Assembly: GCF_020700235.1 (NCBI RefSeq)
Contig: NZ_CP085303.1
Coordinates: 124,001 to 188,000, forward strand
DNA length: 64,000 bases
Reading direction: 5' to 3'
Origin: Haladaptatus pallidirubidus
Lineage (GTDB): Archaea > Halobacteriota > Halobacteria > Halobacteriales > Haladaptataceae
The notes beneath the pieces were generated by a model. It saw only the letters and a program-made list of their open reading frames with translations, was not told where the DNA came from and ran no database searches. Made by a program: the position numbers and the translations under genes. Positions 55,586 through 64,000 of this stretch are shown here, piece after piece; positions within the stretch are counted from its first letter, which is position 1; the number at the start of each line of letters is the position of its first letter.

Positions 55586-57577
55586 ATGTCCGGACAATTA
55601 ACTGGCTGGCTCCAACAACGACGGTTCGACGTCGACGCCGCGATAATCGGATTCATAATCGCATTAGGACTATTTCCACTGCGATTCATCGCGTCCCAGA
55701 TCTACATTCAGACGATTCCAATTGTTCTTGGTCTGGGATGTGGTCTATACCTTCTCGCAGTTCGGAACGACCGCGCGTCGATGGATCTCTTCCCATCCTT
55801 CTCACAACCAGTGGCCCAAGTATTGCCGAGCATCGTCTTCACGACGGCTGCCCTAATGGTCGGTGTTGCGCTTTTCTTTGGAGAGCGGAACCTGTTGTTC
55901 CATGCCCTTTCAGGTCTAGCAGGTACGCTCATTCTTCTTCAGATCCTGTTTACTGATGACGAAGAGTTCCTCCCGCAACTTCTGCTTACGCAAATACTTG
56001 TCCTTGCGTTCGTCATCCGACTTATGGCGGTATACACTACACCGTCATATATCGGGATCGACATTTGGACGCATATGACACAGTTAGCACAGGGAGTGCT
56101 CGATCAGCATTCGCTTGCCTCAATGCAGGGGAACAAACATATTGCGGCACCGTTGTACCATCTGTTGGTCGCGTCTTCTGCAATGTTGTACGATGTGTCG
56201 CTCCGGAATGCACTGTATCTGTCTATTGGCATAGCAATGCCGATGGTTATCCTGTTCGTCTACGCGGCGACAAAACTACTTGTTCCGGTGCGCTGGGCGG
56301 TATTTGCAGCGATGCTCTATTCGATTGGTGATTACGTTATTGAATGGGGTATCCACCTGATCCCGACGAGTCATGGCTTGTTGTTTTTCGTCGCAATTGT
56401 ATATGCTCTCCTACGTATCATGCAGCTGCAATATAATGCACGAGACTTTAGTCTGCTTATCTTTCTCTCCGTCGCTATCATTTTGACACACCAAGTCTCG
56501 ACGTTCATCATGCTCGTCGTTCTGTTTTCGGGACTGGCCGCGCAGTTCATTCTGCGACTTGGTCTGCTCCAGTCAAACACGACGCGCAAACCGAATACCT
56601 TTGGGAATATGGAGCCGGTCAATCTCGCCGGACTGTTAGCGTTTGATATTGGCCTTATCACGTTCATGTGGTCGTTCACGCCGTACAATGGGGATTCATT
56701 CCTCGAAACGGTACTCCTGTATCTCGGTGAGACGATGCAGGAAAGTTTCGGATTTATGAATCTCGCAAATCCTGGAGACAGCGCGCAAGGCATTACACTG
56801 CCACCACCAACACTCATGCAAACACTCGCAACGTACACTGAGACGTTAGGGTTCCTGTTACTGTTCGGACTCTGCGTCGTCGGCTGTCTGTACGTTCTGC
56901 GACGTAAGCGTATCTCGCACGCTGCATTCACGCTACTGTTCGCCACTGTTGTCATGACCGGATTTACGCTCGGACTTCCATTGTTCGGCATCCGCAACTT
57001 TATCCCACAACGGTGGTTTGCGTTCCTCTATGTGCCGATGGCGATCCTCGCTGCTCTCGGTGTGGGTTATCTCGTTCACAACCTTAATCGGAATATTGTT
57101 GTAGCAACCCTGCTCGTTGTTGCGCTCATTTATCCCGGTACAATGATGATTTCAGGACATGGCGCGCTGGATAACCCTGTCTTCGAGCAAGAGCAGACTC
57201 GGCTAACATATACCGAACAAGAGATGGCCGCCGTCTCAAGTATTCGGAGGATGACCGGATCACCGGATTCCTCGAACGTTCTTCCAGAACAGGTGCTTCG
57301 CACCGACCATCCATATCAAACGGTGTTCAAAAGAACAGGGGCATATCCAGCCGCGGCATTTAACATCTCGGCAAATGGCGGACCAACGGACCATCCCCTC
57401 ACGTTATATCGATCATATCAATCCACTGGCGCTCCGAACTATATGGTCGTTAATGAATCTGCAAACTCGAGTGTTCCCGTTACGCGGCCTATCCCAAAAC
57501 GGAACGTGTGTCGCCCAGGCCAGAGCGTGCTCTATACGAATGGTGATGTAATGATGTGCGCCAACCAATCGACATAA
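55586..57577 (+). CDS. Large multi-pass membrane protein, GT-C-like
   Basis: 663 residues with about 14 helices. Outer loop YTTPSYIGIDIWTHMTQLAQ carries acidic D-x-W-x-H residues where GT-C enzymes keep their metal/acid site; a second loop has GIHLIPTSHGLLFFVAIVYA. The C-terminal outer domain (about 520-663) has two Cys (RNVCRPGQ, MMCANQ). Last gene of the dehydrogenase operon with its own CGGAGG site. It may transfer the finished sugar from dolichol phosphate at the outer face or flip/polymerise lipid-linked glycan. Without WWDYG it is not AglB. Moderately sure of the superfamily. Confidence 0.72.
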   Translation: MSGQLTGWLQQRRFDVDAAIIGFIIALGLFPLRFIASQIYIQTIPIVLGLGCGLYLLAVRNDRASMDLFPSFSQPVAQVLPSIVFTTAALMVGVALFFGERNLLFHALSGLAGTLILLQILFTDDEEFLPQLLLTQILVLAFVIRLMAVYTTPSYIGIDIWTHMTQLAQGVLDQHSLASMQGNKHIAAPLYHLLVASSAMLYDVSLRNALYLSIGIAMPMVILFVYAATKLLVPVRWAVFAAMLYSIGDYVIEWGIHLIPTSHGLLFFVAIVYALLRIMQLQYNARDFSLLIFLSVAIILTHQVSTFIMLVVLFSGLAAQFILRLGLLQSNTTRKPNTFGNMEPVNLAGLLAFDIGLITFMWSFTPYNGDSFLETVLLYLGETMQESFGFMNLANPGDSAQGITLPPPTLMQTLATYTETLGFLLLFGLCVVGCLYVLRRKRISHAAFTLLFATVVMTGFTLGLPLFGIRNFIPQRWFAFLYVPMAILAALGVGYLVHNLNRNIVVATLLVVALIYPGTMMISGHGALDNPVFEQEQTRLTYTEQEMAAVSSIRRMTGSPDSSNVLPEQVLRTDHPYQTVFKRTGAYPAAAFNISANGGPTDHPLTLYRSYQSTGAPNYMVVNESANSSVPVTRPIPKRNVCRPGQSVLYTNGDVMMCANQST

Positions 57578-57635
57578 CTTCTTTTCTCACTTCGATCACA
57601 GTGAGCTATATAAGGACGGGTATGCTCATTTGACC

Positions 57636-58122
57636 TTCTCCACGCTGTCACCGGCGTGAAATCCCACCATGGGATATCGGCCAACGTCCTACAAGGTTTC
57701 AAGATGCATATGTCCGCGTGGGCAGTGACACCCCGTCAGAGACCATCCTTTAGCTGAAATGCAGGCAATGCCCCTTCCGAACCGGACGACCGAAGGAAGT
57801 GAGTAGTACGGATACATCTGCCATCTTTGGTCACTTCCACTGTACGCCATATCTGTACTACCTTCGCGATCAAACGTTGTAGTAAGATATTCACTACACT
57901 GGTTCCGGTGTTCAAACGCGATAAGAAGCATGCATCGGCCGTGGTAGTTGAGTGTCCATTCGGGAAGAGTGGGACACTTCGAACCACCCCTCGAGGGAAA
58001 TCACCTGCGGAGTCTGGAACTGCAGTACCTTCCGGTGCAAGTTCCGACACAGAACCAGGACGCTCCGTCCGAAATATGCGAGAGCCGGGGAGGCCCGAGC
58101 GCGGGAGGGCAGGGTAGTTCAC
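57636..58122 (+). mobile_element. IS1341-type relic, repeat copy B (pairs with 22555-22913)
   Basis: 57735-58122 matches copy A for about 360-390 bp and ends GGGAGGGCAGGGTAGTTCAC. The 57636-57735 part shares GGTTTCAAGATGCATA with 62910-62930, pointing to a left or middle part of the same element class. Two frames of 80-145 codons cross it but contain no family motif. Confidence 0.62.
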
Positions 58123-58128
58123 AATTAA

Positions 58129-58305
58129 GATCTTGATGACGCAACTGAGTTCTATGACGCAACTATTCTTCATGATGAACCGCTAATGAACATGAATGTC
58201 AGCTCCGACCTTGCAACGCTCTTATTGCAGTTAACGCTCGAAAAATGTCCAGTGAAAGCGGGCGAAGACGGACGTGAACTCCACACCTATATCCGTGATA
58301 ATTAG
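58129..58305 (+). pseudogene. 3-prime fragment of a broken gene after the IS relic
   Basis: Six bases after the relic right end a frame opens without a start: DLDDATEFYDATILHDEPLM, then NMNVSSDLATLLLQLTLEKC, then PVKAGEDGRELHTYIRDN and a stop at 58303-58305. Composition is like a haloarchaeal coding region. Family not recognised. I read it as the tail of a gene cut by the element. Confidence 0.45.
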
Positions 58306-58439
58306 TATACGATTCAGTAGTGGCAAACGAGCATGTCCCAAAATCTCTGTCGACAAGAATTGAGACGAATACGGACACGGCTTTGAAGGACAGAACAATC
58401 GCACGGAATCAGAAACGTTTCTTTGAAAATATTGGATTA

Positions 58440-58640
58440 CGAATTCAAATCAATGGTATGATTTGTGCGATTTGGATGGGACAACTACGACTGGTCGGAG
58501 AAACCATATCTACGAAAGTCCAAAGAAGTATGTTCGAACTTGCGTATCCCGACGAAAGCGAAGTGAGTCAGAAAGGAGTCACACCCCAAATCCGCGCCGG
58601 AAGAATCCTCGTATTTTAGCGCGCGGAGATGATCAGGAGG
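58440..58640 (+). mobile_element. IS1341-type right-end relic beside DUF1616 copy 2
   Basis: Has GACGAAAGCGAAGTGAGTCA, then GGAGTCACACCCC, AGAATCCTCGTATTTTAGCG and CGCGGAGATGATCA, a worn form of the hairpin end. The stop codon of the DUF1616 gene (58633-58635) lies within its last bases. Confidence 0.5.
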
Positions 58641-59556
58641 AGAGCCACAACCGAATTACTCGGTATGGACTACCGGATGGATCACCTTTGTAGAGAAGCA
58701 GACGAACTCGGACGTTGTCGCCGGAAAGAGATGGGTTACCATTGAGTGTTACCTGTTTTGTCTGTCTCGACTGAACTGTTACTTGCTGTTGGTCAAATCG
58801 GTTCTGTTCGGTCACACTTCCGTTTTCGACGCGTTCGAGTACCGCTATGACGGTGTACTGGGTTTGTTCTCCTTCGCGATTGCCAACGTTGACGGTTATT
58901 CCGTTGTCTCCCAGATTAGATTGGTAGAACGTGTTCGTGTTACTGTTGATGTTTTGTCCTTCCACGTAAAACTCGGTAAATTGCTGCCCAGTTGGTTGAC
59001 TAAGAACCGCAAACCCGACACTGGATGTAACCAGCAGAAGGCTGATAACGATACCAATGTTCACCATCGTCGTTGAACCATTCGAATGCCGTCCCACCGA
59101 GTTAAACAGTAATTTCGGCAGACCAATCGAATAGCGTTGGTTGGCGGGAACACGCCATCGACGAACGAATGCACCGAGTGCAGACAGAACGGTGAAGCCG
59201 AGAACTCCGATTACAATTGGCAGGACTCGGATCCCCCATGGGGTAAAGTTTGCAATTGCTGCGACTAGTGGAACGATAGCAACGCTTACCGTGACGGAAA
59301 GGCCGACTCGTTCAGGGCCGCCGACTGCGTATATGGCTTCGCTTTTATCGCTCCCAAATTTTCGAGTATCATCGTTTCCAGCTTCGGGGAAGATTGCTGA
59401 AATAAATGCGTATCCGGGAAGAAAGAGAACGAGCGGAAGCACAAATGCAACACGTAGCGGCCCATCAAGTCCGGTGAGTGCTATGCTTCCGCTAAAACTA
59501 GCTAGTCCTACGACTAGCACGAGGTCTGCAAACCACCAGCGGCTATTCGTACTCAT
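58633..59556 (-). CDS. DUF1616 membrane protein (copy 2)
   Basis: 307 residues. Helices at about 8-28, 35-55 (FVLPLVLFLPGYAFISAIFP, the family hallmark), 78-98, 101-120 and 158-178. The outer domain has VNVGNREGEQTQYTVIAVLE and the end SPYRVIRLWLSS. Compared with copy 1 (12090-13181) it is 56 residues shorter, mostly because it stops just after the LW motif. The stop codon falls in an IS relic end, so the C-terminus may have been shortened by insertion. It lies 45 bp downstream of the asparagine-synthase-like gene on the same strand. Function not established; the family tracks with glycosylation loci. Confidence 0.86.
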   Translation of the reverse strand: MSTNSRWWFADLVLVVGLASFSGSIALTGLDGPLRVAFVLPLVLFLPGYAFISAIFPEAGNDDTRKFGSDKSEAIYAVGGPERVGLSVTVSVAIVPLVAAIANFTPWGIRVLPIVIGVLGFTVLSALGAFVRRWRVPANQRYSIGLPKLLFNSVGRHSNGSTTMVNIGIVISLLLVTSSVGFAVLSQPTGQQFTEFYVEGQNINSNTNTFYQSNLGDNGITVNVGNREGEQTQYTVIAVLERVENGSVTEQNRFDQQQVTVQSRQTKQVTLNGNPSLSGDNVRVRLLLYKGDPSGSPYRVIRLWLSS

Positions 59557-59601
59557 TGTCTTTTAACTAGCGTGAACCGGGTTTTATTATACGGCTCCTA
59601 A

Positions 59602-61320
59602 TCAGTTCTCGGACGAAATTCCGTCAGCCCCACCGTCATCTGTTTGCAAATAGAGGACGTCCGTTGGGTTGACGGCAGTTTTGGAACACTGGGCAACCCA
59701 ACCAACCATGTCGTTGATGCGGAGTTTATGCCGCGGTGGCAGGTTGTGAATCGACTCATGGTGCGGGAACAACCGCTGATCGAGATTATATTTGTCGTAC
59801 ACCTGCTTCCGATCCGGCCATGCTGGCTCAAAGTTCTTCATGAATGGAACCTTACGCCGTGCAAATCGCTCCACCTCCGAGAGGAGCGTCGACATGTATG
59901 GTCGGTCCGGTGGTCGATGCCGGAACAAATCTCCATCCAATTGTCGAATCGCGCGGATAAACGTCGCTGTATTCCGGTACTCTGGCGGTGTTTGCAGATG
60001 CCACTCCAACAGCTCTGAATCTGCCGCAATGAATGATTCGAGGTAGTTGTCTGCGAGATGTGTCCGGAATGGAATCGTTGGCTGGTTGCTAATGCTGAAC
60101 AACGAAAGTGCATTCTGTTCGGAATCGGTACGGCTCCAACATCGGTCAAATTCGTTGGCGATCGCGTTGCGGACGAACTTGCCCGCTGCGTCTAAGTCAT
60201 CTGTGTACTGTTCTGCAACAATTTGACTTTTATCCGGGATGTAGCCAAAGTTATCGAGTGACGCTTCAGTGGGATCTATATCGACTTCCATCCGCTTTAG
60301 CGGAAGCGTTTTACCAAACAGCTCAATCTCGCTTCGTTTGTGACCAAAACCACGCAGAAGAGTGTCAAACAAGAGCCCGTGATACATTGTGTCGACTTCG
60401 ATATCGTTGTTGTAGCCTGCGTGGTGGATGTGGATCGATTCCTTGATTCCGTTTGTATCCCGAACCTTCTGCTCGCCGGGCATAATGTACCGGTCGTTTG
60501 TCACCAGTGTTGTGTGGTCGACGTCGTACTGTTTGGCAAGTCGGCGGGCAACTTTTACTTCTTGTGCATTTGGTCTTCCGACTGTGTAACAGTGTTCGAT
60601 TTCAGAGAACTGTGATAATAGCGTTCGAGAATCGTAGCCTGCCGACAGAAGCAGCCCTTTTTTCCCAGGCTGGCGCGATCGCCGTTGAATCGCTCGTTGC
60701 ATGCGATCTGCAAGCTCGCCCACATAGTCCATCTCTTGTTCGTCGTAAATGAACCGGTCTAAGTCACCGACTTCATCGGCCGTTAGGTAGCCATCGAATG
60801 AGGTTCGATGCAGTTCGTCAAACAGCGTCTTGTTTCCGAGGACGACGCCCATATGGAGAAACTCGCCCACTGACTGTCTGCGCATAGTCGGGCTCTCAAT
60901 GGTTTTTGCGACTTCTGCCGCGTCGGAGCCAAACACTCGGACACCGGGATCGTCCGTATAGAAACATTCCCACGAACGAATCATGTCGGTGAGAACTATT
61001 GCATCGCCCTCGCATTCGATAAACGCGAGGTAGGATCCGTTGAGTGCCTTGATGGCGTCTTTTCCTTTTTTCTTATACTGTTCAAGTAACCAGTGAGCGG
61101 GTTCCGACCAGCCACGTTTATTTGGATACGCTTCTCCCCAAATGATACACGATCCATCCTCTCCCGAGTAGGAGGCGCTTCGCCCCGGAATTCCGAGTCC
61201 TGTATCTCGAATCCCGACTGTTGCGACGTCGCTCGTCACGATATCGTCGAACTCGTGGGCGGTCCGGAATTGTTCAAATTCGTCCCGGTCGCCGAAAACG
61301 CCAAATATTTCTTTATTCAT
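59602..61320 (-). CDS. Asparagine-synthase-like protein lacking the glutaminase Cys
   Basis: 572 residues. An N-terminal Ntn-hydrolase-like domain starts MNKEIFGVFGDRDEF, so the obligatory Cys2 of AsnB is absent. The synthetase domain has the PP-loop GLLLSAGYDSRTLLSQF (about 225-241, SxGxDS), then VARRLAKQYDVDHTTLVTND. These proteins adenylate a carboxylate and amidate it, usually from Gln-derived ammonia. Without Cys2 this one may use free ammonia, another amine, or be a ligase on a surface glycan (amidated uronic acids are known in archaea). Followed by DUF1616 copy 2 in an operon. Not a general AsnB. Good length for the haloarchaeal variant. Confidence 0.83.
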   Translation of the reverse strand: MNKEIFGVFGDRDEFEQFRTAHEFDDIVTSDVATVGIRDTGLGIPGRSASYSGEDGSCIIWGEAYPNKRGWSEPAHWLLEQYKKKGKDAIKALNGSYLAFIECEGDAIVLTDMIRSWECFYTDDPGVRVFGSDAAEVAKTIESPTMRRQSVGEFLHMGVVLGNKTLFDELHRTSFDGYLTADEVGDLDRFIYDEQEMDYVGELADRMQRAIQRRSRQPGKKGLLLSAGYDSRTLLSQFSEIEHCYTVGRPNAQEVKVARRLAKQYDVDHTTLVTNDRYIMPGEQKVRDTNGIKESIHIHHAGYNNDIEVDTMYHGLLFDTLLRGFGHKRSEIELFGKTLPLKRMEVDIDPTEASLDNFGYIPDKSQIVAEQYTDDLDAAGKFVRNAIANEFDRCWSRTDSEQNALSLFSISNQPTIPFRTHLADNYLESFIAADSELLEWHLQTPPEYRNTATFIRAIRQLDGDLFRHRPPDRPYMSTLLSEVERFARRKVPFMKNFEPAWPDRKQVYDKYNLDQRLFPHHESIHNLPPRHKLRINDMVGWVAQCSKTAVNPTDVLYLQTDDGGADGISSEN

Positions 61321-62050
61321 TGTTCACACACCTTACTCTCCGCGATTTGGAGATCTCTCCGTGCCACAGTGACAACTAGTCGTCCGTCGGTTCGGACGTC
61401 CAATGATAGGTCTCGTTCGTGTCACGGTTGGCTCTATCACAACTATTGTGTCTAGGGCGGTTAACTATACACAGTATAACATCAGGAATATTGTGTTTAG
61501 GAACATCCGAAATCAGTTCTTAGTCTTCAACACTATCTATTATCACTACCTCGTCTTTCTTTCGTCGTTGTTCGGTGCTTGAGCCATTATCGTTTCATCT
61601 AAGACTTCCTTGGATTTCATAATGAACAAGTGATTTCTCTACTCAAAACCAGTAATAAGCCGTTACTATCCGTCCTTTAGTTTCGCTCTGTTTGAGCGTT
61701 GTCTGCAAGTCGCTTTCTAAGTGCTGCTCTCACTTTGTATTCTGTTTTTTAAAGATATCTAACGTATCAAAGGCAATTGGTGCTCTGTTCATGCTTTTCA
61801 AATGTGTAGAGAATGTAAGTGCTGAATGAATCTGATTGCGTTGGTTATTGAGGGTGAAATAAGACGAACTACTGTGTCGCTGGAGAAACAATATGCTAGT
61901 CAATAGCTCTTTTCTAGAATATTTAATTTATAATTATGGATTCAGGAACTCATCTGGGTGATTATGCAGTTACTAAACCGGTAGTGATTTTGTTCCTCCC
62001 ACAGATTATCCGTGATATATATTTATGGTCGCCACCTGCAATTTCTTATT
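61321..62050. other. Gene-free gap, 730 bp
   Basis: No gene or relic supported. The 61321-61480 part is the divergent upstream side of the asparagine-synthase-like gene; 61900-62050 is AT-rich and probably the FkbM promoter. Confidence 0.45.
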
Positions 62051-62860
62051 ATGCTTGATCTGGAACGCCGCGCGACCCGAAGTCACCTATGGGATTTCTG
62101 TGAGCGGGTCGGGATCGCACCAGTACTCGCTACTTTGTACTGGCACACTAAGCTAGGGCTTCATCTCTGGTCTGCAACAGTGTCCATCGGTGACCACACC
62201 GCTACATTTGCGACAGATACTCGAACTGAGTATCAGCGCGTAAACTCGCTCGTCGGTGAACTTCCCGTCATAGAAGCACTACTTACCGATGTTCGAGAAT
62301 CCGATGTAGTGTTTGACATCGGTGCTAATATTGGTACCCACACTTGTTTTGTGGGGAAGTCCTTGGAAAGTGGCCGTGTTATCGCATTTGAGCCAATGCC
62401 AATGAACGCTGCTCGCCTCCGCCACAATCTTTCGGCAAACCTCCCGGCAAGTAAGTGGGAAGTCGCTGAATTTGCCCTTTCAAATGAGGACGGTTCTGGT
62501 ACTCTTGCTGTCAAAGGGCAGCGCTACGGTGAAGGAAAACATTCTCTTTCTTCAGACGGTGAGCTAAAAATCGACGTTTTCCGAGGTGAGACTTTAATTG
62601 AGGAAGATCGATATCCTGCACCAGATATTCTTAAAATCGATGTTGAAGGCGCGGAATTGCAAGTGCTTAAAGGATTCGGCGAGCGGCTTTCGGACGTCCG
62701 TGTCATTTACGTTGAACTCCATCACGATCTAAGCGTGGAATACGGAACTTCGACAGCAGAAATCGAAACGTACCTGCGTGATCATGGTTTCGAAATTGAT
62801 CGTCTTAATGACCGGACAGATGCGTACCATATCCGTGCTTTGAACTCCGCCCACGATTGA
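62051..62860 (+). CDS. FkbM-family methyltransferase
   Basis: 269 residues from ATG 62051 (GTG at 62012 in frame is less likely, as MLDLERR fits). SAM-binding motif I VVFDIGANIGTHTCFVGK (about 82-99), post-I VIAFEPMPMNAARLRHNL, motif IV PDILKIDVEGAELQVLKGF and the end VIYVELHHDLS. FkbM enzymes O-methylate sugars or polyketides. Haloarchaeal glycans carry methylated hexuronic acids, so a glycan methyltransferase role is reasonable inference. It stands alone and is followed by an IS relic. Domain call is firm; acceptor is unknown. Confidence 0.9.
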   Translation: MLDLERRATRSHLWDFCERVGIAPVLATLYWHTKLGLHLWSATVSIGDHTATFATDTRTEYQRVNSLVGELPVIEALLTDVRESDVVFDIGANIGTHTCFVGKSLESGRVIAFEPMPMNAARLRHNLSANLPASKWEVAEFALSNEDGSGTLAVKGQRYGEGKHSLSSDGELKIDVFRGETLIEEDRYPAPDILKIDVEGAELQVLKGFGERLSDVRVIYVELHHDLSVEYGTSTAEIETYLRDHGFEIDRLNDRTDAYHIRALNSAHD

Positions 62861-63010
62861 AGTCACGGGAATACCACTATCGGATTTCTGGCCATCCGAT
62901 ACGGCCTGCCGGTTTCAAGATGCATAGTTCCCAAGCGTCACTTGCTGGGTGTCAGCACCGGTGTGGGCGTCTTGCAGAACGGTCAAATGTCCCCCATCTC
63001 TACTCATTTT
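62861..63010 (+). mobile_element. Probable IS relic after the FkbM gene
   Basis: Begins at the FkbM stop. Shares GGTTTCAAGATGCATA with 57690-57715 and has the same style of short inverted pieces (CACTATCGGATTTC, GGCCATCCGATACGGCC). Weakly conserved, so the class is uncertain. 63011-63292 shows no gene. Confidence 0.4.
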
Positions 63011-63292
63011 ATCGGTATCCGAATCTTCTGGAATGGCTCTCGCCATCAAGGTAGCACTTTGAAACAAGCTATACAAGCGCTCAACCGTGCCAAGAACAGA
63101 TATCCGACACAATCATTGGCGGCGGTGTGTCGGTTCATCTACCTTTCAACTCGCATCTGAAGGCGTGAGTAATCACTACAAACTACTATCATTCCAAGTC
63201 AACACCTGAAGAAGATATGTCTTCTGTGAACACGGTTGTTCACACAGCGTGTCGTCAAACCGGGAAGCTTATTCCATTAAGGCGGGGAGACC

Positions 63293-64000
63293 TCACCTCT
63301 TTGGACACAAGTCTCCATCCGGGACATCACTATAGTCATCGTCATCAGACCCACCGGATCCGCCGTCGTCGCCGCCGGAACCACCATCATCGCCGGAGCT
63401 GCCATCATCGCCGGAGCTGCCATCATCGCCGGAGCTGCCATCATCGCCGGACCCGCCATCGTCACCGGAACCACCATCATCGCCGGAATTACCATCGTTC
63501 TCGTCGCCGGAGTCGTACTCTGAACTGTTGTTACTGCCGTTGTACCCATCCGAACTATTGTCGTTGATACCGTTTGCGAAGTTGGAATCTTTGACAGTAA
63601 CGTTTTCAGCGTCGCTTGTGATGCGAAGTGCCGCGTTGCCGCTGCGCGCTTTTGCAGAGACACTTTGGATCAAAGTTCCAGTACCACTCTCTACAATCGC
63701 ATTTTCTTCGGAGACGTAATCGCCTTCGTAGATTGTGACATTGCTCGCTGTGTTCGTCAGTGCACGTCGACCTGATTCACCACCATGGTCGATCTTCAGA
63801 TTCCGGAACTCCGAGTTATCGCGATTGTTTTGAATTGCACTCCGGGTTCCATTGATTGGTGCATTCCCAACGACAGTGACGTTTTCGAGGATAGCGGGTT
63901 CGCTACCTTGTTTGATTTTGATAGCTGGGCCACCACTGGTCTCATGGTCGACGGTGGTCTGTCTAATACTGGTTCGTCCTGCAGATTCTCGAATTGAAAT
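63293..64000 (-). CDS. Secreted parallel beta-helix protein with Ser/Gly/Asp-rich C-terminus, partial
   Basis: Open from the right window edge to TGA at 63293-63295, about 235 C-terminal residues. The first 150 residues form short beta-coil repeats typical of right-handed beta-helices (PAILENVTVVGNAPI; NSEFRNLKIDHGG; TASNVTIYEGDYV; AENVTVKDSNFANG). A low-complexity tail follows: NSSDGYNGSNNSS and about eight SGDDG-like units, ending DVPDGDLCPKR. The tail has no membrane helix or sorting signal. Such beta-helix proteins bind or cut surface polysaccharide. The N-terminus is beyond the window, so signal peptide and catalytic type cannot be judged. Confidence 0.75.
   Translation of the reverse strand: MSIRESAGRTSIRQTTVDHETSGGPAIKIKQGSEPAILENVTVVGNAPINGTRSAIQNNRDNSEFRNLKIDHGGESGRRALTNTASNVTIYEGDYVSEENAIVESGTGTLIQSVSAKARSGNAALRITSDAENVTVKDSNFANGINDNSSDGYNGSNNSSEYDSGDENDGNSGDDGGSGDDGGSGDDGSSGDDGSSGDDGSSGDDGGSGGDDGGSGGSDDDDYSDVPDGDLCPKR
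63375..63500. repeat. 18-bp tandem repeat coding (S/G)SGDDG
   Basis: CCATCATCGCCGGAGCTG is repeated about three times almost exactly with more diverged copies on each side (..CCGGAACCACCATCATCG). Each unit gives six residues of the Ser/Gly/Asp tail. Length is likely to vary between strains. Confidence 0.85.

Noticed and set aside
56371..56997. 208-codon minus-strand frame opposite the GT-C gene
   Set aside because: Antisense to transmembrane coding sequence; composition is that of a shadow frame.
55586..57577. Oligosaccharyltransferase AglB as the identity of the GT-C proteins (also 7433 and 42235)
   Set aside because: No WWDYG-type motif is visible in any of the three; left as GT-C-like.
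1..64000. tRNA or rRNA genes
   Set aside because: I saw no GGTTCGAATC-type T-arm with a fitting acceptor stem and no rRNA-like block on either strand; a tRNA search program would be decisive.

Overview
The window looks like chromosome from a low-GC haloarchaeon; Haloquadratum or a close relative is my best guess. The support is archaeal machinery (an Orc1/Cdc6 gene beside origin recognition boxes), haloarchaeal surface biology (a PGF-CTERM protein, twin-arginine lipoprotein export, DUF1616, FtsX-type permeases, AglJ-like glycosyltransferases), mostly acidic proteins, and an overall base composition by eye near 45-48% GC. The species name is inference from composition and gene style only.

Layout. 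(1) 1-5700 is an AT-rich island with two sulfatase-like hydrolases and three glycosyltransferases. (2) 5700-13200 (minus strand) holds a dolichol-phosphate-type GT2, a small zinc-ribbon protein, a GT-C-like membrane protein, a giant FtsX/CARDB permease and a DUF1616 protein. Diverging from it, 13394-18803 holds a second giant permease, a lysine-rich PGF-CTERM surface protein and a sugar-nucleotidyltransferase. (3) 19000-30200 is a scattered MoxR / DUF58 / DUF4129 / DUF4350 module on both strands, with a TbsP-like regulator and several small membrane proteins among its genes. (4) 30200-34700 carries a PRC-barrel protein, a third giant permease with the only ABC ATPase in the window, and a DUF1328-like peptide. 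(5) 34900-37500 is a replication origin: orc1/cdc6 plus six origin recognition boxes in two orientations around AT-rich DNA. (6) 37500-50000 holds a PAP2 phosphatase, a substrate-binding lipoprotein whose lobes appear circularly permuted, an arylsulfotransferase-like protein, a GT-C protein, a phosphohexomutase, GlmS, and a membrane-spanning protein with external calcium-type repeats and an internal winged helix. (7) 52157-57577 is a tight operon of nucleotide-sugar dehydrogenase, GT2, DUF354 glycosyltransferase and GT-C membrane protein. (8) 58600-64000 has a second DUF1616 protein, an asparagine-synthase-like protein without the glutaminase cysteine, an FkbM methyltransferase and the C-terminal part of a beta-helix surface protein.

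How it fits together. Most genes serve cell-surface glycan building and assembly. GlmS and the phosphohexomutase make amino-sugar phosphates, the nucleotidyltransferase and dehydrogenase make activated (acidic) sugars, and the GT2/GT4/DUF354 enzymes build lipid-linked glycans. GT-C proteins act at the outer face, and the sulfatase-like, sulfotransferase-like, FkbM and asparagine-synthase-like proteins may decorate. The permeases, MoxR module and PGF-CTERM protein may export or mature surface proteins.

Intergenic DNA is littered with about a dozen relics of IS1341-type (IS200/IS605 superfamily) elements: tnpB 3-prime ends and right-end hairpins. I found no intact transposase. One relic sits inside the origin and another abuts a broken gene.
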